DNA from: Coprothermobacterota bacterium
GTDB lineage: Bacteria > Caldisericota > JANLFM01
DNA length: 5,446 bases
Direction of reading: 5' to 3'
NCBI GenBank assembly: GCA_026389415.1
Contig: JAPLHX010000145.1
Span: forward strand, 1-5,446
Each line of letters opens with the position of its first letter. Within the stretch, counting starts at the first letter, position 1. The position numbers and the translations under genes were made by a program. Shown here piece after piece: positions 4,795 to 5,446 of this stretch. Below the pieces are notes generated by a model. That model was not told the origin of the DNA. It was given only the letters and a program-made list of their open reading frames with translations, and ran no database searches.

Positions 4795-5446
4795 ATGAAA
4801 GAAAAGAGCACCCTGTCTGAGTTTGCTGCACTACAAGCGAAGCCCAGGATGGCTACCGACATCCCCGCATCCATCACCACCCCGGACAGCGTCGAGACGC
4901 GGCTGGGCACGCTCCGGTTCTTCGACGGCTTCCCTGACGAGGCGACCGTGCAGACCGTCTACGACAATCTCGACTTCCAGCGCGGCGTGCAGGCGTTTCT
5001 CGCCGCCTTGCCGGCGGCGGATTTCTACGCGGTGCGCATGGGCTTTCGAACCTTTGGCTCCGACAACCAGACCGTGCTGATCACCGAATCGCTGATGGAT
5101 TCACGCACGCTGTTTTTCGTGGCGAACACCGAGACCATTTACAACTTCGTCTGGTTCGATACAAAGGATGGCCCACTGGTCGTCGAAATGCCGCCCAACA
5201 TGCTCGGCTTTATTAACGACTTTTGGGGCCGTTACGTCGTCGACGTGGGCAAAGCTGGCCCAGATAAGGGCAAGGGCGGAAAGTATCTGCTGCTCCCGCC
5301 GGGCTACACAGGCGCGGTGCCCGACGGCTATTTCGTTCTGCGCTCACGCACCTACGGGAACACGATTCTCTTTCGCGGCTTTATCGTGAATGGTGACCTG
5401 CGACCGGCGGTCGAGAACACCAAACAGTACTTCCGCGTTTATTCGA
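4795..5446 (+). CDS. DUF1254-family protein, N-terminal part (3' truncated by window edge)
   Basis: 217 residues are visible and the frame stays open to the end. The sequence matches DUF1254: LGTLRFFDGFPDEATVQTVYDNLDFQRGVQAFLAALP (38-73), the NTETIYNFVWFD segment (111-122) equivalent to the family PNxDTLYs, PLVVEMPPNMLGFINDFWGRYVVDVG (127-152), and GGKYLLLPPGYTGAVPDGYFVLRSRT (161-186). Full-length members usually also carry a DUF1214 domain, expected beyond the window. The biochemical role is not established. Many members have signal peptides; this one has none, so it would be cytoplasmic as read. Codons 20-69 have G or C at the third position in 45 of 50, against 30 of 50 in the amidotransferase gene, while codons 1-18 have only 10 of 18. 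ATG 4849 (M19, then ATDIPASITTPDSVETRLG) may be the ancestral start, with an added 18-codon front. The gene stands alone after a long structured gap and looks horizontally acquired. Confidence 0.85.
   Translation, partial: MKEKSTLSEFAALQAKPRMATDIPASITTPDSVETRLGTLRFFDGFPDEATVQTVYDNLDFQRGVQAFLAALPAADFYAVRMGFRTFGSDNQTVLITESLMDSRTLFFVANTETIYNFVWFDTKDGPLVVEMPPNMLGFINDFWGRYVVDVGKAGPDKGKGGKYLLLPPGYTGAVPDGYFVLRSRTYGNTILFRGFIVNGDLRPAVENTKQYFRVYS

Noticed and set aside
4823..5389. Arg/Ser/Pro-rich + strand frames within the DUF1254 region
   Set aside because: They are out-of-frame readings of the high-GC DUF1254 gene, which itself runs open from 4795 to the window end.

Overview
This window reads as a bacterial chromosome segment, mid-50s percent G+C by eye (not computed), with short operon-style spacing, strong AGGAGG-type ribosome sites and GTG starts. 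The gene content fits a Gram-positive or Chloroflexota-like lineage, possibly a thermophile: a PSP1/RicT-type tail, an FmdB zinc ribbon, a DUF3467 protein, and a GlmU-like beta-helix protein beside a stand-alone class II amidotransferase. I cannot place the organism more precisely from sequence alone.

Left block (1-1861, + strand). The C-terminal tail of a PSP1/RicT-like protein overlaps the GTG start of a complete 452-residue cyclic amidohydrolase of the dihydroorotase/allantoinase/hydantoinase superfamily. This is followed within a few bases by a small FmdB-type zinc-ribbon protein. The block closes with a perfect 18-bp inverted repeat that looks like a bidirectional terminator.

Middle block (1862-4400). 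A DUF3467 gene lies on the - strand, convergent with the first block and divergent from the next. Three + strand genes then form a likely operon: a GlmU acetyltransferase-domain-like left-handed beta-helix protein, a class II glutamine amidotransferase, and a GNAT acetyltransferase. The GNAT gene has an unclear or possibly frameshifted 5' end. All three resemble parts of amino-sugar or amide metabolism, but a shared pathway is only an inference.

Right block (4401-5446). A gene-free stretch of about 394 bases is rich in hairpins. Some of these are mutually exclusive, and one has words resembling the ribosomal protein L10 leader. Next comes the 5' part of a DUF1254-family gene that runs off the window. 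From codon 20 onward this gene has about 90% G+C at third positions, against about 60% in the amidotransferase gene. Its first 18 codons look local (10 of 18). This suggests an acquired gene whose 5' end and ribosome site come from a different background. This junction is the most unusual part of the window. No CRISPR array, tRNA, rRNA or insertion sequence was seen.
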